A stretch of 64,000 bases of DNA from Acidimicrobiaceae bacterium (GTDB lineage: Bacteria > Actinomycetota > Acidimicrobiia > Acidimicrobiales > Ilumatobacteraceae), in NCBI GenBank assembly GCA_016722025.1, contig JADKGZ010000005.1, positions 124,001-188,000 of the forward strand, written 5' to 3'. Positions 1-9,376 of this stretch are shown here, piece after piece (the stretch's first letter is position 1; every line of letters begins with the position of its first letter). The translations under genes were made by a program, and so were the position numbers. Below the pieces are notes generated by a model. It searched no databases. It saw only the letters and a list, made by a program, of their open reading frames with translations, and was not told the DNA's origin.

Positions 1-1
1 T

Positions 2-814
2 GACTGGTCGCAGGTCGTGCCGCGTGTTGCGGCGCCGCGTGAAGTGGTGGGCGAGTGGCGCGGTATCCCGGTGGCGTGCGGTACCGGCGACAACATGGGC
101 GCCGCGCTGGGCCTTGGTCTCGCTGCCGGCACGGCGGTCGTGTCCGTCGGCACCTCCGGCACCGCCTTCGCGGTGGCCGATCATCCCACCTCCGACCCCA
201 CCGGGCTGGTCGCCGGGTTCGCGGATGCCAGCGGTAGGTTCCTGCCGCTGGCCTGCACGCTGAACGCCACCAAGGTCACCGACGCGGTTGCCCGTCTGCT
301 GGGGGTCGACCACGCCGGGCTCGACGTGTTGGCGCTGGCAGCACCATCGGGCGCCGCCGGCGTATCGCTGCTGCCCTACTTCGACGGTGAACGCACACCC
401 AACCTGCCCAACGCCACCGGCTGGCTCAGCGGGCTGCGCAGCGATGTCAGCCGCGAGCAGTTGGCCAGAGCGGCGGTGGAGGGAGTTGCGTGTTCCCTGC
501 TGGATGCGCTCGATGCCATCCGAGCAGTCGCGCCGGTCGATCGGGTGGTGCTGGTCGGTGGCGGCAGCCGCTCGGCGGCCTTCCGCGAGGTCTTCGCCGG
601 CCTGTGCGACGTGCCCGTGGCGACCGCAGATGCGGATGAGGCGGTGGCTGCCGGAGCCTGCGTGCAAGCTGCCGCAGCGGCGTTCGGCGAGTCGCACGCC
701 GATGTGGCCGGCCGGTGGGGCTTGGGCGCCGTCGCGCCCATCGCAGCAGCGGCGGCAAGCGCGGACGTACGGGCGCAGTACGCCCGCGTGCGAGCCGCCG
801 CGTACCCGTCGTGA
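2..814 (+). CDS. xylB: Xylulokinase-like FGGY carbohydrate kinase, C-terminal part
   Basis: The reading frame is already open at the window edge, so only about 270 C-terminal residues are visible. They form the second actin-like lobe of an FGGY sugar kinase: a GTGDNMGAALGLG segment, a VSVGTSGTAFAV stretch that helps bind the nucleotide, the FDGERTPN loop typical of xylulokinases, and the LVGGGSRSAAFREVFA motif near the end. The family phosphorylates D-xylulose or a related ketose with ATP in the cytoplasm, feeding the pentose phosphate pathway. FDGERTPNLP favours xylulokinase over glycerol kinase, but the substrate-binding N-terminal lobe is outside the window. The stop overlaps the start of the next gene (GTGA), so the two are probably co-transcribed. 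Confidence 0.85.
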   Translation, partial: DWSQVVPRVAAPREVVGEWRGIPVACGTGDNMGAALGLGLAAGTAVVSVGTSGTAFAVADHPTSDPTGLVAGFADASGRFLPLACTLNATKVTDAVARLLGVDHAGLDVLALAAPSGAAGVSLLPYFDGERTPNLPNATGWLSGLRSDVSREQLARAAVEGVACSLLDALDAIRAVAPVDRVVLVGGGSRSAAFREVFAGLCDVPVATADADEAVAAGACVQAAAAAFGESHADVAGRWGLGAVAPIAAAAASADVRAQYARVRAAAYPS

Positions 815-1374
815 CCACCGACCCGTATTCGGTGTTGGGTGTCGCGCCGTGCGCCACCGCTGCGGAACTGGCCGCTGCTCGGCGGCGGTTGGCTCAGCAC
901 GTGCACCCTGATCATGGTGGCGAGGCCGCTGCGATGCAGGCGCTGAACGCGGCGTACGAGGAGGCTGTCCTGCGCTTGTCGCTGCGGGGCACCGACGTGC
1001 AGTCGGCGCCGGCCGAGCCCGCTGCCGCCGCACCAGCGTCGGCCGGCTCACGTCGATTCGAGCGCCGACCCGTGCGAGGTGTGCAGCACGATGCGCCGTC
1101 GTTCACCATCGACGTGCTGCCGGTGGAGGCCTTCGAGGCGCTGCTGGTGGTCACCTCCTGGATGGGCGAGGTGCTGGTCGACGACCCGCCGTACCAACTG
1201 GAGGTGTTCCTGCACGACCCGTCGCCGTGCTGGTGCCGGCTCGACCTGGTTCCGGACGCGGGTGCGACCACCGTGAGCCTGGCGGTGGCGGCGCTGGAAG
1301 GCGACCCAGCGCCCGACATCGACGCCGTGCGCGACGTGTGGGTCGCCAACCTCAACTCGCTTGGCGGCGGATGA
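811..1374 (+). CDS. Small J-domain (DnaJ-like) protein
   Basis: A 187-residue protein starting with GTG that overlaps the stop of the kinase gene. Residues 1 to about 55 are a J domain: DPYSVLGVAP opens it and HPDHGG carries the HPD tripeptide that stimulates Hsp70 ATPase. It lacks the Gly/Phe, zinc-finger and C-terminal client-binding domains of true DnaJ. After an Ala/Pro-rich linker, the last 100 residues form an unrecognised domain with conserved-looking Trp and Cys (CWCRLDLVPDAG). It is a type III J protein, probably a specialised co-chaperone of DnaK. The client cannot be told from sequence, and a role linked to the kinase is only suggested by the overlap. Confidence 0.75.
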   Translation: MTTDPYSVLGVAPCATAAELAAARRRLAQHVHPDHGGEAAAMQALNAAYEEAVLRLSLRGTDVQSAPAEPAAAAPASAGSRRFERRPVRGVQHDAPSFTIDVLPVEAFEALLVVTSWMGEVLVDDPPYQLEVFLHDPSPCWCRLDLVPDAGATTVSLAVAALEGDPAPDIDAVRDVWVANLNSLGGG

Positions 1375-1606
1375 CGCTGCTCGCTGCTCGCCGCTCGCCG
1401 TGACGCGTCGTCGCCGGACGTGAAGTGTCGGATCGGGTCACCTCTTTCGGACGCGCGCTGCCGCTGGGGACGAGGTGAAACCGGGCCACCCCGGCAGACC
1501 AGGTCAGCCGAGCCGGGGCTAGACGAGTCGAAGTCTGAATGAGGCGAAGCCGGACAAGCTGCAACACTCGGCGCGGCACCGCCGCGCCCGCAGGCGCGTC
1601 GCCGAG
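1375..1606. other. Intergenic stretch between convergent genes
   Basis: This stretch of 232 bases separates two genes that point at each other. It starts with near-tandem CTGCTCG/CCGCTCG units. It ends with a short GC hairpin (CGCGGC-ACC-GCCGCG, about 1572-1586) that could end transcription from both sides, although it has no T run. No coding, tRNA or operator signal was recognised. Confidence 0.3.
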
Positions 1607-2521
1607 CTACCAGCGCGCGGCAGCCTTCATCAGGCGGTCGCGGATGGCGTGGCCGAGGCCGCTGGGCGGTGGCAGCACGGCAACGATCGTCTGCACGCCG
1701 CGTCGGTCGGCGGCACGCAGGTCGTCGTACAGGTGGCGTGCGTAGAGCACCAGATCGTCGGAGTGGTCGAGCAGCCAGGCGCTTGGCTCGTCGGCCGTGG
1801 CGGCCAACCCGGCGGCGGTGCTCTCCACCAGCACCACACGGGCGCGCGGCGCGTAGTGGGAGGCCATCATCCCCGCCGCACGGCTGGGGCCGGCGGCGGG
1901 GGCGAGCTCGCCGGCCAGCAGCGCCGACACCTGCTCGGCGGTGATGGCACCGGGCCGCAAGAGCTGCGGGGGCGCGACCGAGCAATCGACGATCGTGCTC
2001 TCGACGCCGACGGGGCAGGCGCCGCCGTCGAGGATGTAGTCGACCGCGGTGCCGAGGTCGGCTGCCACGTGCTGCGCGGTGGTGGGGCTCACCTTGCCGA
2101 ATCGGTTGGCGCTGGGCGCGGCCAGCCCGCCGCCGAAGCGAGTGAGCAGTTCGGTGGTGATCGGGTGAGCCGGCACTCGCACACCCACGGTGTCGCGCCC
2201 GCCGGTGACCACGCGCAGCACGTGCGCGGCTTTCGGCACCAGCAAGGTGAGCGGCCCCGGCCAGCAGGCGTCGGCCAGCAGCGCGGCGGCCGGGGGCACG
2301 GTGGCGGCCCACTCCGGGAGTTGCTCGGCCGCCGCCACGTGCACGATCAGTGGGTGATCTGCCGGTCGGCCCTTGGCGCTGAACACCCGACGAACCGCCG
2401 CGTCGTTGGACGCATCGGCGGCCAAGCCGTAGACGGTCTCGGTGGGGATGGCCACGAGGCCCCCGTTGCCGAGCACCTCCAGCGCCCGGCCGATGGACGT
2501 GCCGACCTCGCCGGCGCTCAT
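1607..2521 (-). CDS. tsaC: Threonylcarbamoyl-AMP synthase (Sua5/YrdC/TsaC family)
   Basis: This 304-residue protein makes threonylcarbamoyl-AMP from threonine, bicarbonate and ATP, the first step of the t6A modification at position 37 of ANN-decoding tRNAs. The YrdC fold spans residues about 8-200. It shows the entry motif GGLVAIPTETVYGLAAD, then KGRPADHPLIVHV, the PGPLTLLVPK loop and APSANRFGKVSPT, all of which line the nucleotide and substrate cavity. A C-terminal Sua5 segment follows with a SHYAPRA linker, so this is the long Sua5 form rather than the short TsaC. The ATG start overlaps the stop of the upstream hydrolase by four bases, so the two form a minus-strand pair. The gene is intact. 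Confidence 0.9.
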   Translation of the reverse strand: MSAGEVGTSIGRALEVLGNGGLVAIPTETVYGLAADASNDAAVRRVFSAKGRPADHPLIVHVAAAEQLPEWAATVPPAAALLADACWPGPLTLLVPKAAHVLRVVTGGRDTVGVRVPAHPITTELLTRFGGGLAAPSANRFGKVSPTTAQHVAADLGTAVDYILDGGACPVGVESTIVDCSVAPPQLLRPGAITAEQVSALLAGELAPAAGPSRAAGMMASHYAPRARVVLVESTAAGLAATADEPSAWLLDHSDDLVLYARHLYDDLRAADRRGVQTIVAVLPPPSGLGHAIRDRLMKAAARW

Positions 2522-3200
2522 GCAGGGACGGCGTCGAGGAACTCGAGTGCCGCGTCGATGAAGCCGAACGACTCGGGAGTCGCGAAGTGATCGACGTTGC
2601 GCAGCACCTTCAGCGTCGCGTGGGGGAGTGCGTCGGCGAGCACCTCGCCCGGCCCGGCGAAGTCGCGGTCGCCAATGGCAACGAGGGTCTCGCAGGTGGC
2701 GCTGGCGACCATTGCCGTTGTCAGGGTGCCACCGGTGCGACGCATGACAGCCGTGAGCGCGACCACGTCGTTGCCCGGCATGTTGCCGTAGTTGGCGAAG
2801 AGCCGGGAGATGTTGTCGTCGGGGTCGCCGTTGCCCTCCAGTGCGTCGATGATGCGTTGGTGCGCGGCGTCGTCGCGCTCGAACAGGTTGCGGCCGACGC
2901 CGGCCAGCACCAACTTCCGGAAGCGGTGAGGTTGCGCCATCGCGATGCGCAGCAGTGTCATCGCGCCAAGGAGAACCCGACGGCGTCGACGGGCTCGGGT
3001 GGCATGGCGTCGAGCACGCGCGCGCCCAGATCGGCGTAGGCCTCTGGGTCGTGGGGTTTGGGAGCGCTGCCGTGCCCCAGCAGGTCGACGCCGATGACCG
3101 GCCGGCCCGCATCGCGCAACAGCTCGGTGAAGCCGCTGCGTTGCCAGGTGCTCTCGAACGAGCCGCCCCAACCGTGCACGAGAACCACCGGCGTCGTCAT
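2518..3200 (-). CDS. Alpha/beta-hydrolase (frameshifted)
   Basis: An alpha/beta-hydrolase of about 227 residues when the frame is repaired. The N-terminal part has VVLVHGWGGSFEST (oxyanion HG motif), a GVDLLGHGSAPKP strand and the nucleophile elbow VGFSLG. The frame is lost right after GFSL near position 2968. Adding one G (TTGGCG to TTGGGCG) joins it to GAMTLLRIAMAQPHRF and the C-terminal half, which holds the acid strand AIGDRDF and the catalytic His in NVDHFATPES. The indel sits in a G run, so a sequencing error is likelier than a true pseudogene. The substrate is unknown. It overlaps tsaC by four bases and has a leaderless-type -10 box just before its ATG. Confidence 0.7.
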
Positions 3201-3206
3201 GGCGCC

Positions 3207-3212
3207 ACGGTA
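3207..3212 (-). promoter_or_regulatory. Putative leaderless -10 box for the hydrolase gene
   Basis: On the minus strand TACCGT lies six bases before the ATG at 3200. The TAnnnT box at this distance would start transcription at or next to the start codon, as in leaderless actinobacterial mRNAs. No clear -35 was seen. Confidence 0.35.
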
Positions 3213-3279
3213 GCCTTGGGCGGCTGTTTCATCGGAACCGGTCAGCCACCACGGCAACGAACAAAGGTAGCCAGTCACG

Positions 3280-4716
3280 ATGCAATTCCTTGGTAGCACC
3301 CCGCCGTACGACCTCACGTACAGCGACGTCTTCATGGTGCCCAGCCTCAGCGACGTCGCGTCACGCTTTGCCGTCGACCTCACCACTCCCGATGCGTTGG
3401 GCACCACCATCCCGGTGGTGGTGGCCAACATGACCGCCGTGGCCGGTCGGCGCATGGCCGAGACCGTGGCCCGGCGAGGTGGCATCACCGTGCTGCCGCA
3501 AGACATCCCGCTCGACGTGCTGGAGACGGTGATCGACTACGTGAAGACCCGACACCTCGTGTACGACACGCCCATCACGCTCAGCCCCGTGCACACCGTG
3601 GGCGATGCGCTGGGGCTGATCCACAAGCGCGCACACGGCGCGGTGGTGATCGTCGACGACGACGGCCACCCGGAGGGCATCTTCACCGAGCACGATGCGG
3701 CGGGCTACGACCGGTTCACCCAGTTGAAGAACGTGATGAGCCGGGAGCTGGTGGTGCTGGAGGACGGCACCGCGCCGGCAGAGATCTACGACCGGCTGAG
3801 CGGCCAGCGCCTGTCGGTGGCCCCGGTGGTGGACGGCGAGGGGCGACTCATCGGCTGCGCCACCCGTACCGGCGCGTTGCGCAGCACCATCTATCGTCCG
3901 GCGGTCGACAGCCGCCAACGCCTGCTGGTGGCCGCCGCCGTGGGCATCAACGGCGACCCTGCGGTGAAGGCGAAGGCGTTGCTGTCGTACGGCGCCGACG
4001 TGCTGGTGATCGACACCGCGCACGGCCATCAAACTCGTACGCTGCGCGCCATCGAGGAGGTGCGCGCGGTTGCACCGGGCGTGCCGATCGTCGCCGGCAA
4101 CGTGGTCACCATCGAAGGCACGCGCGACCTCATCAGCGCTGGTGCCGACATCGTCAAGGTGGGCGTCGGCCCGGGCGCGATGTGCACGACGCGGATGATG
4201 ACCGGTGTCGGGCGCCCGCAGTTCAGTGCGGTGCACGACTGCGCCGCCGAGGCCGCCAAGCACGGCAAGGTCATCTGGGCCGATGGCGGTGTGCGCCACC
4301 CTCGCGACGTGGCGCTCGCGCTTGCCGCCGGCGCCGCGAACGTGATGTTCGGCTCGTGGTTGGCCGGCACCTACGAGTCGGCGGCCGACACGCTGCGCGA
4401 CCCCGATGGTCGCCTGTACAAGGAGAGCTTCGGAATGGCCAGCAACCGGGCGGTGAAGAGCCGCAACCGCAGCGAGACGGCCTTCGAGCGGGCTCGCAAG
4501 GAGCTGTTCGAAGAAGGCATCAGCACCTCGCGGATGTACCTCGACCAGACACGCCCGGGCGTGGAGGACATCATCGACGACATCGTCGCCGGGGTCCGGT
4601 CGGCGTGCACCTACGCGGGTGCTGCCACCATCGCGCAGTTCGCCGATCGCGCAGTGGTGGGCGTGCAGAGCGCCGCCGGCTACAGCGAAGGCCTGCCCCA
4701 AGGAACGAGCTGGTAG
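3280..4716 (+). CDS. guaB1: GuaB1-family IMP dehydrogenase-related protein
   Basis: A 478-residue TIM-barrel enzyme of the IMP dehydrogenase/GMP reductase superfamily. It contains two CBS domains (residues about 95-210) and the active-site loop GVGPGAMCTTRMMTG with the catalytic Cys, followed by WADGGVRHPRDVALALAAG for phosphate binding. GuaB1 is a separate actinobacterial lineage; in mycobacteria that lineage has been shown to work as a GMP reductase in purine salvage, so that activity is the likely one here. True GuaB usually has a different flap and Arg-Tyr dyad. The gene lies just upstream of cmk, with the stop and the cmk GTG sharing one base, so they are probably co-transcribed. An AAAGG stretch about ten bases upstream may be the ribosome site. 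Confidence 0.9.
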   Translation: MQFLGSTPPYDLTYSDVFMVPSLSDVASRFAVDLTTPDALGTTIPVVVANMTAVAGRRMAETVARRGGITVLPQDIPLDVLETVIDYVKTRHLVYDTPITLSPVHTVGDALGLIHKRAHGAVVIVDDDGHPEGIFTEHDAAGYDRFTQLKNVMSRELVVLEDGTAPAEIYDRLSGQRLSVAPVVDGEGRLIGCATRTGALRSTIYRPAVDSRQRLLVAAAVGINGDPAVKAKALLSYGADVLVIDTAHGHQTRTLRAIEEVRAVAPGVPIVAGNVVTIEGTRDLISAGADIVKVGVGPGAMCTTRMMTGVGRPQFSAVHDCAAEAAKHGKVIWADGGVRHPRDVALALAAGAANVMFGSWLAGTYESAADTLRDPDGRLYKESFGMASNRAVKSRNRSETAFERARKELFEEGISTSRMYLDQTRPGVEDIIDDIVAGVRSACTYAGAATIAQFADRAVVGVQSAAGYSEGLPQGTSW

Positions 4717-5362
4717 TGCGGGTCATCGCCATCGATGGCCCGGCCGGAGCCGGCAAGAGCACCATCGCTCGGGCGCTTGCCGAGCGCCTGGGCCTGGAGT
4801 ACCTCGACACCGGTGCGATGTACCGCGCGGTCACGTTTGCGGCCATGCGTCGGACCTACCGCTCGGCGACATCGCTGCGATCGGCCGGCTGGCGCGCGAG
4901 GCCTCGCTCGAGGTCAGCGAGCGCGGCGTCCTGGTCGAGGGCAGCGATGTCACGGCGGCCATCCGCACGCCCGAGGTGACTGCGGCGGTGAGCAGGGTCG
5001 CTGCCAACAGCGAGGTGCGTGCGGAGATGCGAGCGCGCCAGCAGCAATGGGCGGCAGCGCACGGCGGAGGAGTGATCGAAGGTCGCGACATCGGTTCGGT
5101 GGTCTTCCCCGACGCAGAGCTGAAGTTGTACCTCACCGCGTCGCCGCGCACCCGGGCGCAACGACGAGTTGCCGAGGCCGGCGGCGATGTCGACGAGATC
5201 GAAGCGGCCATTGCGGCTCGAGACCATCACGACAGCAACCGTGCCGACAGCCCGCTCACTCGGGCCGATGGCTCGATCGTGGTAGACACCACCGGGTCGA
5301 GCATCGATGAGGTGCTCGCTCGCATCGAAGTGCTGATCTCGAAAGGGCCCGCGCACCAGTGA
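4716..5362 (+). CDS. cmk: Cytidylate kinase (frameshifted)
   Basis: Phosphorylates CMP and dCMP with ATP. The N-terminus has the P-loop GPAGAGKSTIARALAE and YLDTGAMYRAVTFAAM. The frame is lost near 4846-4850 and resumes one base off at LPLGDIAAIGRL. From there come the NMP-binding part, GRDIGSVVFPDAELK and the lid RDHHDSNRADSPL, ending with the usual IEVLISK-type helix. Repaired length is about 216 residues, normal for the family. The change is a one-base deletion. Because cmk is usually essential, an error in the sequence is the likely cause. The GTG start shares a base with the guaB1 stop (TAGTG), and the end overlaps plsC by four bases. Confidence 0.85.
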
Positions 5363-6033
5363 CGAAGGTCTCCACCAAGCTGGCCGGCCAATCAGTGCCC
5401 GACAAGATCGCGTACCACACGGTGCGCACCATCGTCACCGTCTTCTGCCGGGTGTGGTGCCGCATGTCCATCGAGGGTCGCGACAACATCCCGACGAGTG
5501 GCCCGTTCATCCTTGCGCCCACGCACCGCAGCATCATCGACACCCCGGTCGCATCGGGGGTGTATCGCCGGCGGATGCGCTTCATGGGGGCCGACAAGTG
5601 GTGGAGCAACAAGCACTTCGGCAACCTGCTCAGTGCCCTTGGGGGTTTCCCTGTCAGCCGCGGCAGCGCCGACCGCGAGGCGCTCAAGCGCTGCATCGCG
5701 GTGATCGAAGGTGGCGAGCCGCTGGTGCTGTTCCCCGAAGGAGAGCGCAAGAGTGGCCCGGTGGTGCAGCCCTTGTTCGACGGGGCGGCGTACGTCGCGA
5801 TGCGCACGGGTGTCGCCATCGTGCCGGTCGGCATCGGCGGGTCCGAGCGGGTGATGCCAAAGGGCACGAAGTTCATCTACCCGCGCAAGCTCTCCGTCAT
5901 CGTCGGCCCGCCGCTGCGAGCGCCCGCAGCTGCATCACCCAAGGAGCAACGGGCCGCGACCCGCCTGCTCACCGCCGAGTTGCACACCGAACTGCAGCGG
6001 CTGTTCGACCTTGCTCAGGCGCGCTCGAAGTAG
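5359..6033 (+). CDS. plsC: 1-acyl-sn-glycerol-3-phosphate acyltransferase
   Basis: A 224-residue PlsC-type acyltransferase that adds the second acyl chain in phosphatidic acid synthesis at the inner membrane face. Motif I is THRSIIDTP, a valid HX4D (His and Asp catalytic). GGFPVSRG gives motif II, and FPEGERKSG is motif III for glycerol-phosphate binding; VPVGIGG is close to motif IV. There is no clear transmembrane helix, only a hydrophobic stretch at residues 20-35. The GTG start overlaps the cmk stop. Pairing of cmk with an acyltransferase gene is common in actinobacteria. The 3' end overlaps the convergent aminopeptidase gene by 19 bases. Confidence 0.88.
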   Translation: MTKVSTKLAGQSVPDKIAYHTVRTIVTVFCRVWCRMSIEGRDNIPTSGPFILAPTHRSIIDTPVASGVYRRRMRFMGADKWWSNKHFGNLLSALGGFPVSRGSADREALKRCIAVIEGGEPLVLFPEGERKSGPVVQPLFDGAAYVAMRTGVAIVPVGIGGSERVMPKGTKFIYPRKLSVIVGPPLRAPAAASPKEQRAATRLLTAELHTELQRLFDLAQARSK

Positions 6034-7292
6034 GCCTGCAGCGCGCTCGCCAGGTAGATGGGGTCGTGGGTGCCGCACAGCTCGCGAGCGGAGTGCATGC
6101 TGAGCTGCGGAACGCCCACGTCGACGGTGTCGATGCCCAAGCGGGTGGCGGTGATGGGCCCGATGGTGCTGCCGCACGGCATGTTGTTGCGGCTGACGAA
6201 GGTCTGCCACGGCACGCCAGCGGCATCGAACACCCGCTGCACCATGGCGGCCGTGTCGGCGGAGGTGGCGTAGCGCTGGTTGCTGTTGAGCTTGATGGCC
6301 GGGCCGCGGTTGACGAGCGGCCGGTGGCCGGGCTCGTGTCGCTCGGGGTAGTTGGGGTGCACGCTGTGCGCGTTGTCGGCCGGAGATGCACGAGCTGGCC
6401 GCCAGCTGCGCGAGGAACTGGCTGCGATCGGCGCCGGATGCCAGCGCAAGACGTTCGAGCACGTGCTCGAGCAGTGGCCCCGCTGCTCCGCTGGTGCTCT
6501 CCGAACCGACTTCCTCGTGGTCGAACAGGGCGATCACGGCCGTGCAGTCGGTGGGTGTGGGCGCCGCACACAGCGCAACCGTCGCCGCCCAGCAGGACAG
6601 CTGGTTGTCGAGCCGGCCGGCGGCCAGCAGATCGCCGGCCGGACCGAGCACCTGCGCCTTGGTGCGATCGAACAGGCACAGGTCCCAGGTGGCGATGGTG
6701 TCGGGTGGAAGCCCCGCCTGCGCCGCGATCCACGCTGCGAACTCGCCGGGTGACGGTGCGCCGATGCCCCAGACCGGGGCCAGGTGGACCTGCTTGTCGA
6801 GGATGAGGCCGCGCTCGGTGATGTCGCGATCGAGGTGAATGGCGAGCTGGGGTACGCGGCCACCGCTTCGTCGACCAGTACCAACGTGGCCGAGCCGTCG
6901 TGCGCGACGAGCCTGCCGGCCACGCCCAGGTCGCGATCGAGCCACGAGTTGAGCAAGGCCCCGCCGTACACCTCCACTGCCAGCTGCTTCCATCCGTACC
7001 CGCCGGCATCGGGCAGCGGCTTCACCCGCAGGCACGGCGAGTCGGTGTGTGCTCCGACGATGCGCAGGGGTGCGGGGCCCGAGTCGGGTGAACCCGACCA
7101 CGCAACGATGGCGGCGCCGCGTTGCACGAAACCCCTTGCCGGCAGTTGACGCCACGGCGTGTCGAGTGCGAGCTGGGTGAACCCGGCGGCGACCAGTCGT
7201 TGCACCGAGCTCGTGGCAGCGTGCCACGGCGACGGCGACGCATCGAGGAAGGCGATCAGGTCGTTCAGGGCGTTCGGGTCGGATGCGTTCAT
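6015..7292 (-). CDS. apeB: M18 family aminopeptidase (two frameshifts)
   Basis: A zinc aminopeptidase of the aspartyl aminopeptidase/ApeB family, about 425 residues when repaired. Visible metal and catalytic motifs are GAHTDSPCLRVKP near residue 75, SWLDRDLGVAGR, and FDHEEVGSES around residue 250, with a final HSARELCGTHD. Two indels interrupt it. One G is missing near 6855, so that EAVAA should join VPQLAIHLDRDI. An extra base near 6380 should be removed so that SSCIS joins ADNAHSVHPNYPE. The start ATG overlaps the end of the upstream phosphatase gene (ATGA). The enzyme removes N-terminal residues from peptides in the cytoplasm. The indels look like sequence errors. Confidence 0.82.
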
Positions 7293-7912
7293 GACTGCTG
7301 CATCAGCCCCATCGGGAGCCCCGTGCCGCGCAGGTGCGATGTCTCGTTGACCGTCACCACGCTGCGATGGCCGCCGCGGGAGGCGGCGATGCGGTGGATG
7401 CTGGTGTAGTTGGGATAGAAGAACCCGTGGCTCAGCGGCAGGCCCAGGACATGCGAGAGATAGGCGTTGATCACACCTCCGTGGCACGACACGGCCACGC
7501 GCTGGCCGGAATGAGCATCGATCAGCTGCTCGAGTGCCGCGACCACTCGCGACGCGAACTCCTCGGGCGTCTCGTCGTGTGCGGACCACTCGCCGCGGAC
7601 CATCGCCTGCCAGCGCGGATCGTTGGTGGCCTTGAGCTCCTCGATCGGTACGTACTGGCTGGAGTTGCGATCCCACTCGGCGACGCTGTCGATGACGTTG
7701 ATGGCCAGACCCTTCGAGGCGGCCAGCGGCTCGGCGGTCTGCACGGCTCGCCGCAACGGGCTGGTGTAGATGGCGTCGATGGCCTCGTTGGCCAGGTACT
7801 CCGTGAGGTGACGGGCCTGAGCGTGGCCGTCGTCGGCGAGCTCGGGATCGGCAATGCCGTCGCTGAGCTCTCGCCGCACTGGTAGACCATGGCGTATCAA
7901 CATCAACTCCAT
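7289..7912 (-). CDS. Histidine phosphatase (phosphoglycerate mutase-like) family protein
   Basis: A 207-residue branch-1 histidine phosphatase. The catalytic RHG is at the very N-terminus (MLIRHGLPVRRE). The second Arg and Glu follow in YTSPLRRAVQTAEPL and AEWDRN, and the second His in VSCHGGVINAYL. The protein removes or transfers phosphate through a phosphohistidine; the substrate (small metabolite or protein) cannot be read from the sequence. It overlaps apeB by four bases and is probably co-transcribed with it. Only 20 bases separate its start from the divergent pyruvate kinase gene. Confidence 0.82.
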   Translation of the reverse strand: MELMLIRHGLPVRRELSDGIADPELADDGHAQARHLTEYLANEAIDAIYTSPLRRAVQTAEPLAASKGLAINVIDSVAEWDRNSSQYVPIEELKATNDPRWQAMVRGEWSAHDETPEEFASRVVAALEQLIDAHSGQRVAVSCHGGVINAYLSHVLGLPLSHGFFYPNYTSIHRIAASRGGHRSVVTVNETSHLRGTGLPMGLMQQS

Positions 7913-7932
7913 GCCGACTAGATAAGCACCTG

Positions 7933-9376
7933 ATGACCCCCCGAGCCGATACCCGAACGAAGATCGTCGCCACGCTGGGGCCTGCCAGCGAGTCGCCGGA
8001 GGTGCTCGACGACCTGTTGCTCGCCGGCGTCGACGTGGTGCGGCTCAACCTCAGCCACGGCACGCTGCAGTCGCACATCGAGCGCCTCCAGGCCGTGCGA
8101 GCCGCCGCCGAACGCACCGGCCAGGTGGTGGCGGTGCTGGCCGATCTGCCCGGCCCGAAGGTGCGCTCGGGTCAGTTCGCCGATGGCGGTGGGGTGCTGG
8201 TGGGCGGCGCCAGGCTGGTGCTCACCCCCGCCGAGGGCCCTCCACGTCGAGCGCATCACGGTGGACTACCCACGCTGCTCGTCGACCTGCAGCCCGGCGA
8301 CCAGGTGGTCTTGGGTGACGGTGCCATCTCGTTGCGAGCCGAAGCCGTCGACGAGCGGGAAGTGCACTGCGTGGTGCTCACCGGTGGCATGGTGCAGGGC
8401 CGGCCAGGGGTGCACCTGCCCTCGGAACGGTTGCGACTCACCACGCCCACCGCCGACGACCTGGTGCTGGGCAAGGCGATGGCCGAGGCGGGGGCCGACT
8501 TCCTGGCGGTGTCGTTCGTGCGGGCAGCCCACGATCTGCGCGTCGTGCGCGAAGCCATCCTGCCCTACACCACGCGCCTGGTCGCCAAGATCGAGACGAT
8601 GCCGGCGGTGGTCGCGCTGGAAGCCATCGCCGCCGAAGCCGACGCGGTGATGGTGGCTCGCGGTGACCTCGGCATCGAGTGCCCACTGGAGGACGTGCCG
8701 CACCTGCAGAAGCGCATCATCCGTCACTGCGTCGAGGTGGGCGTCCCCGTCATCACGGCCACACAGATGATGGAGAGCATGATCACCGCGCCCTCGCCCA
8801 CCCGCGCCGAGGTGAGCGACATCGCCAACGCGGTGTTCGACGGCACCGATGCGCTGATGCTGTCGGCGGAGACGGCGGTGGGTTCCGACCCCGCTGGCGT
8901 CGTGCGCACGATGAGCCGCATCGCCGGTCGTGCCGAGGCCGAGGCCAGCTACTCGCAGTGGGCGTCGCGCCTGGGGCGCACGCAACGCGAGCAGTGGCCG
9001 GAAGGTCCTGCGCGCATCACCATGGCCATCACGCACGCGGCGGGAATGGCCGCCGCCGACTCCGGCGCGCAGGCCATCCTGTGCTGTACCACCACCGGTC
9101 GCACCGCCGGCGATGGCACGCTTCCGGCCGTCACCGGTGCTCGTCAGCCTGTCGCCCGACCCTGCCACCGTGCGGGCCATGGCACTGTCGTGGGGCGTGC
9201 GTTCGCTCGCGGTCAGCGAGTATCACAGCACCGACGACCTGGTGTGGTTCGCGGTCGAGCGAGCGGTGCAGAGCGGCCTCATCGAGCCCGGGCAAACGGT
9301 GCTGGTGCTGGCCGGCGCCCCAGACCGGCCGAGTGGTGCCAGCACCGACGTGCTGCGCATCGTGCGCGTCTCGTGA
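7933..9376 (+). CDS. pyk: Pyruvate kinase (frameshifted)
   Basis: The last step of glycolysis, PEP + ADP to pyruvate + ATP. Barrel motifs are clear: RTKIVATLGPASES at the start, VVRLNLSHG, DLPGPKVRSG, the signature MVARGDLGIE, ITATQMMESMI, and GTDALMLSAETAVG. The C-terminal domain with VRSLAVSEYHSTDD and VLVLAGAP follows in another frame after an extra base near 9109 (AILCCTTTGRTA should join MARFRPSPVLVSL). A second, compensated pair of indels around 8240-8272 hides the expected HVERITVDYP segment in the B domain. Repaired length is about 480 residues. Because of the frame change the gene appears fused to the next hydrolase; that fusion is not real. Confidence 0.88.

Noticed and set aside
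912..2312. Long minus-strand open frame of 466 codons
   Set aside because: It is antisense to the J-domain gene and out of frame with tsaC. Its composition is Arg/Ala-rich with no motif, a usual shadow in high-GC DNA.
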